Shown here: positions 43,101 to 49,530 of the stretch, in pieces
Layout of the letters: every line of letters begins with the position of its first letter
Numbering within the stretch: the stretch's first letter is position 1
NCBI GenBank assembly: GCA_021292165.1
Contig: CM037879.1
Location: 111,406,359 to 111,470,358 of the forward strand
DNA from: Shinisaurus crocodilurus
Taxonomy: Eukaryota > Chordata > Lepidosauria > Squamata > Shinisauridae
DNA: 64,000 bases
Direction of reading: 5' to 3'
The notes under the pieces: generated by a model
Database searches by the model: none
What the model was told of the DNA's origin: nothing
The model's input: only the letters and a program-made list of their open reading frames with translations
Position numbers and translations under genes: made by a program

Positions 43101-43894
43101 TTGGCCTACAACTCCCAGCATGCCCCAGTCAGCTATGCTGGCTGGGGCATGCTGGGAGTTGTAGGCCAAAAACATCTGGGGATCCAAGGTTGGAGAACAC
43201 TGCTCTAGATGAACCCTATGATATTGCAAAGGGCTATGATCAGAGACTATGTTGAGGGCCAGAAGAGAAGACTTGAGAAGCCAGATGTGACTAGGGATGT
43301 AACCGCTCGCCTCACGTGGGCGTAGCGGGCTGAAATTGGCCCCACTGTGCGGGGCTCACACAGGCCTACCGTGGTCCCGCGGCGGCTCGCCTCTCCACGG
43401 CTGGTCCCATTGCGTCACTTCCGGCATGGCGGAAGTGATGGGACGGGACCAGTGCGCCAGTTGGCGGCAGCTCGAGTGGCGCGGAAGACGCTCTGCGCTG
43501 CTTGGAAGAACGAGGCGGCGGGGCCGCCGCCGTGGAGAATCGCGGTGGCAGAGAGGTGAGCCCCCCCGCAGGTATGTGAACACCGCTAGATGTGACCCCT
43601 GGGCCCTCCAGTTGCCTATCTCTATGGTATGGTCTGAACTGATAAAATCCAGGAAAAGCTGTATCATGTGATTCTGCTGCATGTGTATCAGCTCCATTCA
43701 CTCGGAAGGTTCTGGCATGTGCGGGTAGTTCTGTTGTGTCTGCTGGCTTCGATCTCTAGTGTGAATGGGATGTGTTCAGATGAATGCAGTGGGAGCTCTG
43801 CTTCTGTGGGATTTCTAACTCATTATTTCTCTTTCTAGCTAAGCGGTTCCAGTCAAATACCAGTTACGTGAACATCCAAGAAAAATTCAACTGA
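21728..43894 (+). CDS. OSTM1: OSTM1, ClC-7 beta subunit, six exons
   Basis: Whole coding span of osteopetrosis-associated transmembrane protein 1. In mammals it is the heavily glycosylated partner of the ClC-7 chloride/proton antiporter in lysosomes and the osteoclast ruffled border; loss causes severe osteopetrosis. Exons are 21728-22117, 29897-30008, 36743-36840, 39721-39870, 41326-41491 and 43839-43894. They join to 972 nt, 323 residues plus stop, close to the human 334. A signal peptide (about 1-19, rich in Leu) is followed by a Cys-rich luminal domain with sequons at N89, N124, N131, N189, N208, N217, N229, N252 and N263. A single membrane helix is at about 273-294, then a basic tail (KQKKR) to 323. 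Recognition rests on [22 protein letters not shown] and [19 protein letters not shown]. The frame is intact, so the gene looks functional. Confidence 0.95.
22118..24600. other. OSTM1 intron 1, 5' part
   Basis: Intron sequence with a palindromic repeat at 22624-22740 and weak antisense LINE-tail-like stretches near 23420-23560 and 24320-24590. No exon or RNA gene is seen. Confidence 0.5.
22624..22740. repeat. Long palindromic MITE-like repeat
   Basis: Arms of about 45 bp. The left is GCAGTCCTATGCATGTTTAG, AAAGTCCTATAATTCCCAGC. The right is its complement, through GGGAGTTGTAGGAC and GTCTAAACATGCATAG. It combines the end type of the ATCCTATGCA repeats with the TCCCAGCATxCC core of the hAT MITE family. 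Confidence 0.7.
24608..25160. mobile_element. Non-autonomous DNA transposon with GGGATGTG ends
   Basis: Inverted termini GGGATGTGTGAGG and, inverted, GGGATGTGCTGATG, with TA on both sides (24606-24607 and 25161-25162). The interior is largely self-complementary and rich in TTTGCACAAA / TTTGTGCAAA-type motifs. A reverse partial copy is at 11284-11608. It ends just before a LINE fragment. The superfamily is not certain; TA flanks would fit Tc1-mariner. Confidence 0.6.
25178..26040 (+). mobile_element. CR1/L2-type LINE fragment split by an LTR
   Basis: Left piece (25178 to about 25418): [15 protein letters not shown] sequence, a degenerate YVDN in place of YADD, then [18 protein letters not shown]. 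Right piece (about 25933-26040) corresponds to the [10 protein letters not shown] / [12 protein letters not shown] post-RT part. The LTR-like insert at 25419-25932 lies between them. Confidence 0.7.
25419..25932 (-). mobile_element. Probable solo LTR inside a LINE
   Basis: On the minus strand it begins TGTTAGGTTTTGCATGG. It has a TATA-like CCTATTTATAGG near 25765-25780 and a polyadenylation signal AAATAAAC near 25556-25563. It ends near GTGAAAACA or CCAGACAGACA; the end is ambiguous (25438 or 25419). A near match of TAGTT and CAGTT borders the wider version. Absence of internal genes makes it a solo LTR if the call is right. Confidence 0.5.
26169..26544. mobile_element. hAT-like MITE split by a SINE
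   Basis: Ends CAGGGGTAGGCAACTTGTGG and its inverse CCACAAGTTGCCTACCCCTG. The palindrome resumes as GCCAAAACATTTGGAGGGCC after a Sauria SINE inserted at about 26208-26447. The outer octamers CCTAGACG and CATAGGCC are only partly alike. Confidence 0.75.
26208..26447 (-). mobile_element. Sauria-type tRNA-derived SINE, full length
   Basis: On the minus strand: GAGCCAGTGTGGCGTAGTGG, box B-like GGGTTCTAGTCCCC, the central CTCAGCC block, GTTGTTGTGAGG, then the GGCGGGGTATAAAT end and tail. It sits inside a hAT-like MITE and so is younger than it. Confidence 0.9.
26560..27190. other. Intron 1, no recognised element
   Basis: AT-rich, with an A run at 26619-26630 and a G run at 26691-26703. No gene or clear transposon. 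Confidence 0.4.
27195..28465 (+). mobile_element. CR1/L2-type LINE 3' part split by an LTR
   Basis: The LINE text runs to 27243 ([14 protein letters not shown]) and resumes at 27812 with [17 protein letters not shown] sequence. A post-RT region follows, and a 3' end near 28440-28465 with an ATCATCATC tail. A solo LTR with a perfect duplication separates the parts. Frame breaks are frequent. Confidence 0.75.
27244..27811 (-). mobile_element. Solo LTR with perfect 5-bp duplication
   Basis: On the minus strand it begins TGTTGGTGTGTGAAGC, carries AATAAAACAG near 27424-27433 and ends TTGGAGT...CCCCAACA. It is flanked by TGCCT on both sides (27239-27243 and 27812-27816). The length is 568 bp. No primer-binding site, internal genes or second LTR are present, so it is a recombined solo LTR. 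A 5-bp duplication with TG...CA ends occurs in several LTR retrotransposon and ERV groups, so the class is left open. Confidence 0.85.
28536..28690 (+). mobile_element. 5S rRNA-derived SINE with CR1 3' end
   Basis: The head matches the 5S rRNA internal promoter. Box A is AAGCTAAGCAGGGTC (28569-28583), the intermediate element GCCTGG (28586-28591) and box C TTGGATGGGAGACC (28599-28612), with the spacing found in real 5S genes (box A to box C starts 30 bp apart). The sequence then changes to CCTCCTCTAGTTTCCTGC and a CR1 3' end (GAGCAGGGGGTTGGACTCGA ... TCCAACTCTATGATCTATGA). The minus-strand copy at 48370-48510 has the same junction, so it is a family, not a chance fusion. Confidence 0.85.
28840..29560 (+). 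other. GC-rich block with CRE and short frame in intron 1
   Basis: A CpG-rich block within OSTM1 intron 1, ending about 340 bp upstream of exon 2. It has a CTG/CCG tract near 28857-28890, a GGT run near 29197-29218 and a perfect CRE TGACGTCA at 29459-29466. A + strand frame with ATG at 29342 reads [13 protein letters not shown] then [10 protein letters not shown], to a stop at 29460. I do not recognise the protein. It may be the 5' part of a retrocopied mRNA (GC-rich leader plus first codons) or an alternative promoter or first exon. Adjacent hAT-type ends at 29570-29636 show that mobile DNA borders it. Confidence 0.4.
29570..29636. mobile_element. hAT (Charlie-like) terminal fragment
   Basis: Ends GGCCCGCGGGCCATAGTTTG and AGGACCCCTGG, the inverse of the common CAGGGGTCCTCAAACT hAT end. 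The opposite end is not found nearby. Confidence 0.6.
29897..30008 (+). CDS. OSTM1: OSTM1 coding exon 2
   Basis: Acceptor TTTCAG|AAC, donor GCAA|GTAAGT. Encodes residues 131-167 and the first base of codon 168: [20 protein letters not shown], then the [15 protein letters not shown] part of the luminal domain. Phase 0 on entry and phase 1 on exit, matching exon 3 to give ANCANCL across the junction, a conserved family motif. Confidence 0.95.
30180..30430 (+). mobile_element. CR1/L2-type LINE 3' fragment
   Basis: Resembles the post-RT coding end of the lineage seen at 19.4 and 28.0 kb (ATCTGGGATCAG, GCCCTGTTCTAGATGCCC, AGAGAGGGGCTTTTG). Truncated. Confidence 0.45.
30470..30900. repeat. Palindromic MITE-like repeat
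   Basis: The left arm has CAACCGCAATGTGAACGAGC then AGCATGTTTGTG. The right arm has its inverse, ATGTTGTTCGTTCACATTGT, then GGCTTAATAAGCCAG. Boundaries are approximate. Confidence 0.45.
30905..32195. other. Intron 2, LINE-tail remains only
   Basis: Weak LINE 3' tail-like text near 31100-31180 and 31320-31390, and a C run at 31386-31403. No exon is seen. Confidence 0.4.
32200..33898 (+). mobile_element. CR1 LINE, RT to 3' end, decayed
   Basis: Reverse transcriptase text in order: [46 protein letters not shown]; [20 protein letters not shown]; the catalytic FADD box at 33007-33018 in [22 protein letters not shown]; then [29 protein letters not shown] and [12 protein letters not shown]. It ends with CR1 3' sequence (GGGGGTTGGACTCGATGGCC) and the octamer repeat TTCTATGATTCTATGA. 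Stops at 32535 and 33357 and a broken stretch at about 32720-32870 make it inactive. Confidence 0.9.
34073..34258 (+). mobile_element. CR1 3'-end fragment
   Basis: Repeats the last about 180 bp of the copy ending at 33898: ACAATGGAACCAACTACCTA, GGACAGCCATCTGTCAGGGA, GGGGTTGGACTTGATGGCC, TTCTATGATTCTATGATT. Confidence 0.9.
34260..35535. other. Intron 2, unclassified; weak coding-like trace
   Basis: Near 34408 a short frame opens [15 protein letters not shown] and, after a break, resumes with [19 protein letters not shown]. It could be a LINE ORF1 start but is too short to assign. A GT run lies at 35349-35375 and an antisense LINE-tail-like stretch at about 34975-35150. Confidence 0.3.
35349..35375. 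repeat. (GT)n microsatellite
   Basis: About thirteen GT units. Confidence 0.9.
35537..35698 (+). mobile_element. Sauria-type SINE, internally deleted
   Basis: The first bases GTGGCGTAGTG match the tRNA head, then jump directly to GACTTTGGGCCAGTCACTG. The remainder is the normal body, GGCGGGGTATAAATATAATA and an AAATAAAT tail. Confidence 0.85.
35700..36380 (+). mobile_element. LINE 3' end split by a SINE
   Basis: Left piece (to about 35955) translates as [18 protein letters not shown] and EKPLDPP-like text typical of a CR1/L2 C terminus. Right piece (about 36205-36380) is the 3' end, TTAGATTGTAAGCCCCTTGG with a TATATAAATGATAATGATAA tail. The minus-strand Sauria SINE at 35960-36200 lies between. 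Confidence 0.65.
35960..36200 (-). mobile_element. Sauria-type SINE, near full length
   Basis: On the minus strand: AATGTGGCATAGTGG head, box B-like GGATTCTAGTCCCC, central CTCAGCC block and the outward TTTATT tail. ATTCTT at both borders may be the target duplication. It is inserted in a LINE 3' end. Confidence 0.85.
36386..36628 (+). mobile_element. Tigger-like non-autonomous DNA transposon
   Basis: Ends CAGTCATGCCTTGGATTGAG and the inverse of CAGTAATACCTTGGATTGCA, with TA on both sides (36384-36385 and 36629-36630). Ends about 115 bp upstream of OSTM1 exon 3. Confidence 0.8.
36743..36840 (+). CDS. OSTM1: OSTM1 coding exon 3
   Basis: Acceptor TCACAG|ATT, donor CAG|GTATTT. Encodes residues 168-200: [20 protein letters not shown] with N189 (NES) and the conserved CFEHNLQ at the end. 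Phase 1 on entry and phase 0 on exit. At 98 nt it is the shortest exon before the terminal one. Confidence 0.95.
37455..37525. mobile_element. hAT MITE, right half only
   Basis: GGCTGGGGCATGCTGGGAG to GGTTGGAGAACACTG, one arm of the 135-bp palindromic family; the left arm is missing. Confidence 0.75.
37865..37950. repeat. Short palindromic MITE-like repeat
   Basis: Inverted arms GGTTCGCATGACACAGCAAC and CAGTGGGTTGTCATGTCATG around an ATTGGTGACTAACCA centre. Same end type as at 13.2-13.4 and 44.6-44.9 kb. Confidence 0.6.
37962..38155 (+). mobile_element. CR1-type LINE 3' end
   Basis: GAGGCAGTATGCCTATGTAC, GGTTTCCCGCAGGCCGTTGG, AACAGAATGCTGGACTAGAT, GGTCTGATCCAGCAGGGC: the same 3' end as the fuller copy at 61290-61945. 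Confidence 0.8.
38160..39715. other. Intron 3, no recognised element
   Basis: AT-rich, with a short AATAAATAAATAAAT tract near 39149. I see no exon, RNA gene or clear transposon. Confidence 0.4.
39721..39870 (+). CDS. OSTM1: OSTM1 coding exon 4
   Basis: Acceptor GAGGCAG|GGA, donor GCA|GTAAGG, phase 0 at both ends, 50 codons. Encodes residues 201-250: [20 protein letters not shown] and the family hallmark LCIDVEDA. It contains sequons N208, N217 and N229 and the C-x-x-C pair at 213/216. Confidence 0.95.
39997..40239. mobile_element. Tigger-like MITE in OSTM1 intron 4
   Basis: The termini are CAGGCAGTCCCCGAGTTAAG and, inverted, CAGGCAGTCCCCAGGTTACG, with TA on both sides (39995-39996 and 40240-40241). 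These ends are close to known Tigger ends. It has no transposase frame, and begins about 125 bp after exon 4. Confidence 0.85.
40325..40465. repeat. Unclassified repeat, inverted partner at 45600
   Basis: Contains AGTGCAAACTAATGGCCCAG, TCCTAAAAAGTGCTGC and GATAGGCCATTGTCGTCAGC. The reverse complement recurs at about 45600-45745 with small changes over roughly 140 bp. Family unknown. Confidence 0.6.
40470..41325. other. Intron 4, 3' part
   Basis: No recognised element. It ends in a long T tract and the pyrimidine-rich acceptor of exon 5. Confidence 0.45.
41326..41491 (+). CDS. OSTM1: OSTM1 coding exon 5 (membrane helix)
   Basis: Acceptor TTTTAG|ATG, donor ATGA|GTGAGT. Encodes residues 251-305 plus the first base of codon 306: [20 protein letters not shown] (sequons N252, N263), the helix [20 protein letters not shown], and the basic [11 protein letters not shown] that starts the cytosolic tail. 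It is the most conserved part of the protein. Confidence 0.96.
41540..41920. mobile_element. Probable hAT-like repeat in intron 5
   Basis: An inverted relative of 8782-9090, with GGGGCCAAAGGC and GGGGCCAAAATGC, a TTACTGCCAGTAACTAAGC centre and TGGATTTGGCCTATAGGCC near the end. Boundaries are not certain. Confidence 0.45.
42630..42870 (-). mobile_element. CR1 LINE 3' fragment
   Basis: The reverse complement shows CR1 3' sequence: GGTTGGACTCCAAGATC, GGTGGTAGGCTCTCCTTCAC, CATCTGTCAGAGATCC. The frame is destroyed. Confidence 0.7.
43068..43202. mobile_element. 135-bp palindromic hAT MITE
   Basis: CAGTGTTCTCCAACCTTGGG to its inverse, flanked by the perfect duplication CTCTAGAT (43060-43067 and 43203-43210). 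The target fits the nTCTAGAn preference known for hAT/Charlie elements. Confidence 0.93.
43288..43570. repeat. GC-rich interspersed element in intron 5
   Basis: Starts TAGGGATGTAACCGCTCGCC and continues as CpG-rich sequence with inverted parts such as CACTTCCGGCATGGCGGAAG. The same first about 70 bp occur reversed at about 56634-56708, inside a Tigger-like element, so it is a repeat and not unique promoter DNA. Ends about 270 bp before exon 6. Family unknown. Confidence 0.55.
43839..43894 (+). CDS. OSTM1: OSTM1 terminal coding exon
   Basis: Acceptor TTTCTAG|CT. Completes codon 306 and encodes residues 307-323, [17 protein letters not shown], then TGA at 43892-43894. This is the end of the cytosolic tail; NIQE is shared with mammalian OSTM1. 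Confidence 0.93.
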
Positions 43895-45100
43895 GCCTGC
43901 AGGATGCAAGACACAACGAGACATAATCTGATTTCTCTGAATGAGATCATGATGATTTAGCCTTGCACTGTAGTGTAACACGTTGAACAAAATGCTGTGT
44001 GACTCTCAGATGGGTGCATTACTGATGTGGCAAAGGCTTCCATTGAGATGCTGTGTCTGATCTTCAGTGTGAAAGGAAATAGAGACTATTTCCCCCACCT
44101 CTGTAATTGTGCTTTTGTCTCACTTGCTTTCTGATTGGTAACTTTTTAATATGCACTTGTTTCCATGATATGCACATTTAATATGCACATTCCTATCCTT
44201 CATACTTCTTGTACTGAATTGATAGCAATCTAATTTTAACTTCCAGGTTACAAGTTCACAACCTCTTATTAGTAACATTCTTGTTTGTCTGTAACCTGAC
44301 TATTGATTTTTTTTTTAAGCTGTCATCAGAAAATGACAATAGAATAACCTCATTAAATGCTAATAATATTCAGCAACTTTAGGTTATAGATCTTGGATCT
44401 TAGCTGTCTAACCAAATGATTTCTTAAAATGCTGCTTAGCTAAGTGAAATAGTTTCTACATTTTGCAATTCTTTATTGCTGGCGCTAGAGATGACAAAAC
44501 GACTGATCTTCTGAATTATTTAATATTTGTGGAATTCCACCTTGGCAGAAAGTTTCTGTCTCTTGATATGGCCATGGATAGGGTCTGATCACCTGAGTGC
44601 TGTACTTGATCAAACTCTGTTACCATGAGCCGGGGCCACATGAGAGCAAGAACTGTGGGGATTGTGATAACTAAGGCAACTCACCACAAGCCGTGGTGCG
44701 CTCAGTTGCCAGCTTGCATATGCAACCCCCACTCGGGGTTTTGAGTTGTGCGAACCGGGGTTATGTGAAGGTTGTTTAACCCTCACATAACCCATGCTTG
44801 CCGGGTTCGCATAACACGACAATCCCCAAATGGTGGTTGCATATTCAAAATGGTGGTCACATGCACGCTGCATGTACCACAACCTCACCATGGGTTAAAT
44901 AACCCACAGTGGGCTGTCGTGTTCTGCAAACAGCCCCATTGTTACTTAAGTGAGTTCATTTCCTCCCCTGTCCCTAATGTTAGTCTTCATAAAGGGGCTT
45001 TATATTTAACAGTACATAGGATAATATATTTATTAGAGTTACAACAGTATATTGCTATTTTTTGTATATATTGCCTTGGGGAAGTTAAAAAAAATAAATC
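43895..45100 (+). other. OSTM1: OSTM1 3' UTR (extent inferred)
   Basis: Downstream of the stop the sequence is AT-rich. The first AATAAA on this strand that I can place is at 45093-45098. Others are at 46057-46062 and 46784-46789, the last followed by T- and GT-rich sequence. The true cleavage site cannot be chosen from sequence alone. A palindromic repeat occupies 44610-44940 within this span. Confidence 0.45.
44610..44940. repeat. Palindromic MITE-like repeat
   Basis: Several inverted parts: GTGCGAACCGGGGTTATGTG with CACATAACCC, and GGGTTCGCATAACACGACA with GGGCTGTCGTGTTCTGCAAA. Related ends are seen at 37865. Likely in the OSTM1 3' UTR. Confidence 0.5.
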
Positions 45101-45599
45101 ACTGGAGATGCTGAATTGTTTGGTCCTAAGATGTAAAAGCTGTTTACATATATTTTATGAAAAGTAGTGGATTTTTCTTGGTACATTTTTGACAATATTT
45201 CTAAATATGACAGTATTTTAATAGCAAAGGAGGCACATAGATTTTTAAAAATCATTTTAAGAAGATATAAAAACATGGTTAAGAAACAGGATCTCAGACT
45301 CTCAGGGTCTAAATTTGTGGTAGAACTTAAGGGGTTTATACCAATGGGAGAAATTCTTTCCTTTTTTTTTTTAAGAAGCAAAAAAGGGTGAGGAGAAAAA
45401 AAAAGATTAAATCTCTCCACTCCCCCATGTCCCAAATGGGGGAGAGCAATTGCTTCACAATCCCAGCAGAAAAAGAAGCAGGACTTTTTCTAGGTCTGAT
45501 GAACGGAATCTAACTTTATTTCACCTTCACAACGTTATGCTCTGAGGCCTTACATTTGTGAACCAGATCGTTATATGGCTTATAAAGCATAACCATGAC

Positions 45600-45745
45600 C
45601 CTAAATACTGGTGCTGACGACTATGGCATATCATATTTTATTAAGATGGCTTATCATACTTTTATTGAGTTGGGTCATGCCATCCAAAAGTTTCATTTGC
45701 TGGTGCAGCACTTTTTAGGACTGGGCCATTAGTTTGCACTGTAAT
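45600..45745. repeat. Unclassified repeat, inverted partner of 40325
   Basis: GTGCTGACGACTATGGC, CCAAAAGTTTCATTTGCTGG, AGCACTTTTTAGGACTGGGC, AATxxxGTTTGCACTGTA: the reverse complement of the intron 4 repeat with scattered differences and a small insertion. Confidence 0.6.
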
Positions 45746-45770
45746 CATTAAAGCATTGGACGTTTCCTGT

Positions 45771-45835
45771 ACCTTCTAGTGTTTACTTTTCAATCAACAG
45801 TCCATGAAAATGGCAAAGGAGCAGCAAAAATAAAA
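45771..45835. repeat. Direct repeat, copy 1
   Basis: TACCTTCTAGTGTTTACTTT, TCAATCAACAGTCCATGAAA and AGCAGCAAAA. It recurs about 900 bp downstream. Confidence 0.6.
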
Positions 45836-45839
45836 TAAA

Positions 45840-46670
45840 ATGTTGGGAGTGTCAGCGTGTTGGGTACATACTTCCCTAATCAACTGAATTGGCCTTATTG
45901 ATTTTGAGTTGTTCCTCCAATGTACTAATGAGATCCACAAACCACTTAGGTCTGCATAATAGGATTTGTGACAGGTTAGTTCTGTTAGATCAGCAGGGCT
46001 AAGTTGATTTAAAATGCAAGTATGCTTACTTAAGCAGTGTGTTGGAGTTTGGCCAAAATAAAGTAGAATTTCATATTGCAGAACATGTATTCTTCCATCT
46101 TACCTACATAAGGATGAGTAATATCTTTATGTATTTTAATACTTAAAGATATCTGTCGCTGATGGGACAAATCACATTACGTTTTTTTAAAGACAGCTAT
46201 TTTTGTACCTGTTGGATTCAGATTTCAAGATGCTTGGATTTAGGCAACTACTGCCCTTAATAGCATTACATTGATTTGAGGCATCATATGATGGGGAGCA
46301 GCTCAAAGCAATCTTTCATTCATGCTGAGAGAGGCTGTGTATGTGGAAAGCTACAAAATGACAGATTTGCTCTCATAAGCAGTGGCTTTTTGAGCGCATT
46401 CCCATTAAGTAGGTCTCAAAGTCATTACTCTTGGGTATAGTGGTTAAGTACTTGGGAGGAAAAAGCTGCTTTTATGATTTTCTTAGCTGCTAAGCCAAAT
46501 GAAAGTACTCATGTGATTGTTGTTGTTTTTCTTCTTGTTTAAACTTAAAAGAATGAAAAACATAACTTGTTTCTAAACTTACAAAGTTGTTTATGTTATA
46601 ATGCTATCTTTTCCACATGGCTTAAAATCTTACATTGTGGATTCAAATCTCTTTTTATTGGATTCTTTCC
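45840..46670. other. Downstream flank, no recognised element
   Basis: AT-rich sequence between the two direct repeats; may be part of a long 3' UTR. No gene. Confidence 0.35.
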
Positions 46671-46671
46671 C

Positions 46672-46736
46672 TACCTTCTAGTGTTTGTTTTTCAACCTAC
46701 AGTCCATGAAAACATCAGCAATTAAGCAGCAAAATT
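46672..46736. repeat. Direct repeat, copy 2
   Basis: TACCTTCTAGTGTTTGTTTT, TCAACCTACAGTCCATGAAA and AAGCAGCAAAA, same orientation as copy 1 with about 80-85% visible identity. Confidence 0.6.
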
Positions 46737-46739
46737 TTT

Positions 46740-47700
46740 TAGGTTAATTATGCAGAAAATTTGCTTTTTATAACATCAGGTGGAATAAAGATTATTTCTT
46801 GGAAATTGTTATGTTACTGGATTACTATATCTGTCTTATTGGGGAGAAAACTGAATGTTGAAGAATAGTATGTATAAGTATTGGTACTACAAAAAATATC
46901 GAGTCAAAATATTGGTGCCTCAGGGCATTGTATATATTACATTTTCTGTATGATTTATCTTGTGATTAATCTGAATGCATGAAAGGTGGCAAGATGCGTG
47001 GATACACACATTGGGCCATTAGCTCTTTAAAGGAAGGCAGTCAACTTCCCCAATGATCTCTAACAGAAAGGCAGTCCTAAAGGGGCATAATACCCAGGCA
47101 GATGGGAGCTCCTAAAGGTGATAACCAGCCCCATTAATTGGAGCTTGGGAATTAACTGGGAACTTGTGCAGTTGGGTTAGAATAGCTGTTTTATCTGATT
47201 GCTTCATCCTTATCCTGAGAGGTGCAGATGCATTTTTGTACCACCAGCAACTTCAAGAACAGCATTAATTGAAGCTGAAGGATTGGATTACAGAACACAT
47301 GAATGATAGAAGCAAGCCCCTATCACTGAGAAGGGGCTGTAACTGACATATCAACTATAGCCAATTAGAATGAACTGTTGGGCACCCTAGAGTAATATGA
47401 AAAACAGGAGCACACCCAGCTTACGACCCCACTCAAGACCATATGAAAATGAAATTGCCTTGCACTGAATTTAATTTATTTTAAGGTATTTTTTATACAA
47501 ACTCAGAATATTTATCCCCAGGGTTGGTTCCAACAACTTAAAACAGGATAATCAAATATACAATCAACCAATTAAAGGTAATAAATAACTTAATTGGTAC
47601 AATACACCTTTAAAATAGCAAAGTTAAACTAATTTCCAGTGCTTTAAAATACCCGATACTATTTTTAAATACAAACCATTAAAATACCTAAGAGAATACA
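46740..47700. other. Intergenic, no recognised element
   Basis: AT-rich. No gene or clear transposon. Confidence 0.4.
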
Positions 47701-47704
47701 AATG

Positions 47705-47830
47705 TCTTAGCCTGGCCTACAACTCCCATCATCCCTCACCATTGGCTATGGTGGCTAGGGCTGATGGGAGTTGTAGGCCAAAACAGCTGGAGGCCCGCCA
47801 GTTGCCCTCTAGGCATTGGGGTCAGGGAAC
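47705..47830. mobile_element. hAT-like MITE fragment
   Basis: GCCTACAACTCCCATCATCC and GGCTAGGGCTGATGGGAGTTGTAGGCC form an inverted pair like the element at 26169-26544. One outer end (GGAGGCCCGCCAGTTGCCC) is diverged. Confidence 0.6.
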
Positions 47831-47834
47831 CTTA

Positions 47835-48195
47835 CCCACCACTACTACTGGGTCTAATTTAAAAAATATAAATGGGGCAAAGGTTGTCAGCATGTTGATG
47901 AGACATCCCAAATTGAATGGATAATTCACCCAGTAAATCAGGAGGGGGTGAGGTGGGGTATGGGCTAGGTTAGCCACTTCTGCATCACCCCAAAAGAGGA
48001 TACAGAGTTGCATAACATTTACACATATGGATTGATATGCACAGATGCAACTTTAGAAATAATTTAAATGGAAATAAAATACTCTCCATAGTGAGGAAGA
48101 TAGTGAGCAGGTAACCTGTGTGCCTGTTCAGTTTGCTATCTAGCTGCCGTTGATGAGCAGCTTCAAGGCCCCTCCCCACTCTCTCTTCGGATGGT
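47835..48195. other. Intergenic, no recognised element
   Basis: No gene or repeat recognised. Confidence 0.35.
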
Positions 48196-48200
48196 TCTTG

Positions 48201-48270
48201 CTATGCTGGCTGGGGCATGCTAGGAGTTGTAGGCCAAAAACATCTGGGGACCCAAGGTTGGAGAACACTG
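48201..48270. mobile_element. hAT MITE, right half only
   Basis: CTATGCTGGCTGGGGCATG to GGTTGGAGAACACTG, one arm of the 135-bp family. Confidence 0.8.
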
Positions 48271-48369
48271 TAATAGAGGATCCTGGGCCCCAGAAGGTAG
48301 GGCACATGGCCACCCATGGGGTTGGGGCTGTGCATTTTGTAGGTATGAAGGGATTAGCCTCAAAGGAAG

Positions 48370-48510
48370 CACATAGATTCATAGATTCATAGATTATAGA
48401 GTTGGAAGGAGCCTACAAGGCTATCGAGTCCAACCCCCTGCTCAATGCAGGAAACTAGAGGAGGGGTCTCCCATCCAAGTAACAACCAGGCTTGACCCTG
48501 CTTCCTGGGC
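48370..48510 (-). mobile_element. 5S rRNA-derived SINE with CR1 3' end
   Basis: On the minus strand: partial box A (AAGCAGGGTC, rc at 48494-48503), GCCTGG (rc 48486-48491) and box C TTGGATGGGAGACC (rc 48465-48478). Then the same CCTCCTCTAGTTTCCTGC junction and CR1 3' end as the copy at 28536, ending in a TCTATGAATCTATGAATCTA-type tail. The head is truncated and box A has lost part of its sequence. Confidence 0.85.
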
Positions 48511-48514
48511 CAGA

Positions 48515-49490
48515 AGTGGAGGACATTGAACTCCAAGAATGCATGCTACAATGATTGGTGCCCACTTTTCCCTCCATCCATCAAGGACTCCAACTGGAGC
48601 TTGCTAGGGCCCCAGAGGTTGTGTAGGTCGCTAGATGTCACTCTGCAGATCCACTTTATTAGGCCTGAGGGAGCCTATCGTAAAATGGTTCCTCTGTTCC
48701 TGTCCGTTTCAGGCAGGATGGGAGGCCTGAGGTAACCAACAGGTCAACCTCCTTTGTTGGTCTCCAGATGGAGGTACGGGGACAGGTAACAAACAGGCTT
48801 GCTGTGGCTTGAAGGGAAAACATGCTGTCTTCTCATTTGCCCATTGGAGCCAATAGGCCCTAAATCTCAAATGAAAAATTGCACACAACACAGAAATAGT
48901 CCAGAATGTTTTTAAAACCCAAACCATACCCTACTCTCAAAAATGTTTCACTGCAAACTACACAGAAAATAAGACTTAATTATTTAAAGTATTGTTATGC
49001 CGCTCCTCAGCCGAAAAGGCTCCCACAGTGGCTTATGTGGAATCAGCAAAACGAAACAGTCCCTTCTTGCAGGCTTGCAGTCTAAAAAAGACATGACACA
49101 CAAGGAAAAAAGGATGGGATGGAAGAGAAAAAAAAAAGTCAGCAGGGTTGCTGGAATGGCCTTGCTTCCTCAGTCATCTCCCTCTGTACAGCCTGCTGGA
49201 ATGGCTGTGGGTGGTGACAGTTGAGTGAGGAGGCGCCTTCATGTGAGGAGGAGTCTTTCAGCAGAGCTGATGAAATAGCCTCTCTTCCCCTCTCACCCCC
49301 CTCTGTATAGCCTGCTTACTTGCTGGTTACACAGTCATATGTCTTTTGCTGGTTACGTAGTCTATCTCCTGCCAGGTTCTTTGAATGAAATCCTCTCCAT
49401 AATTTAAACTCATTGGATTTTTAATAACAATAATAACAACAACAACGACAGAAAAATTAACAGGGATGCATTTTACTCCTAATTTTGCCT
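48515..49490. other. Intergenic, minor repeat remains
   Basis: About 49005-49110 resembles an antisense LINE 3' region (CCTCAGCCGAAAAGGCTCCC, CTTGCAGGCTTGCAGTCTAA). No gene. Confidence 0.35.
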
Positions 49491-49492
49491 CT

Positions 49493-49494
<2 letters not shown>

Positions 49495-49525
<31 letters not shown>
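49495..49525. repeat. (TA)n microsatellite
   Basis: About fifteen TA units. The Ile-Tyr run on the opposite strand comes from it. Confidence 0.95.

Positions 49526-49530
<5 letters not shown>

Noticed and set aside
49495..49525. Regulatory TATA element
   Set aside because: A plain TA dinucleotide microsatellite with no gene nearby.
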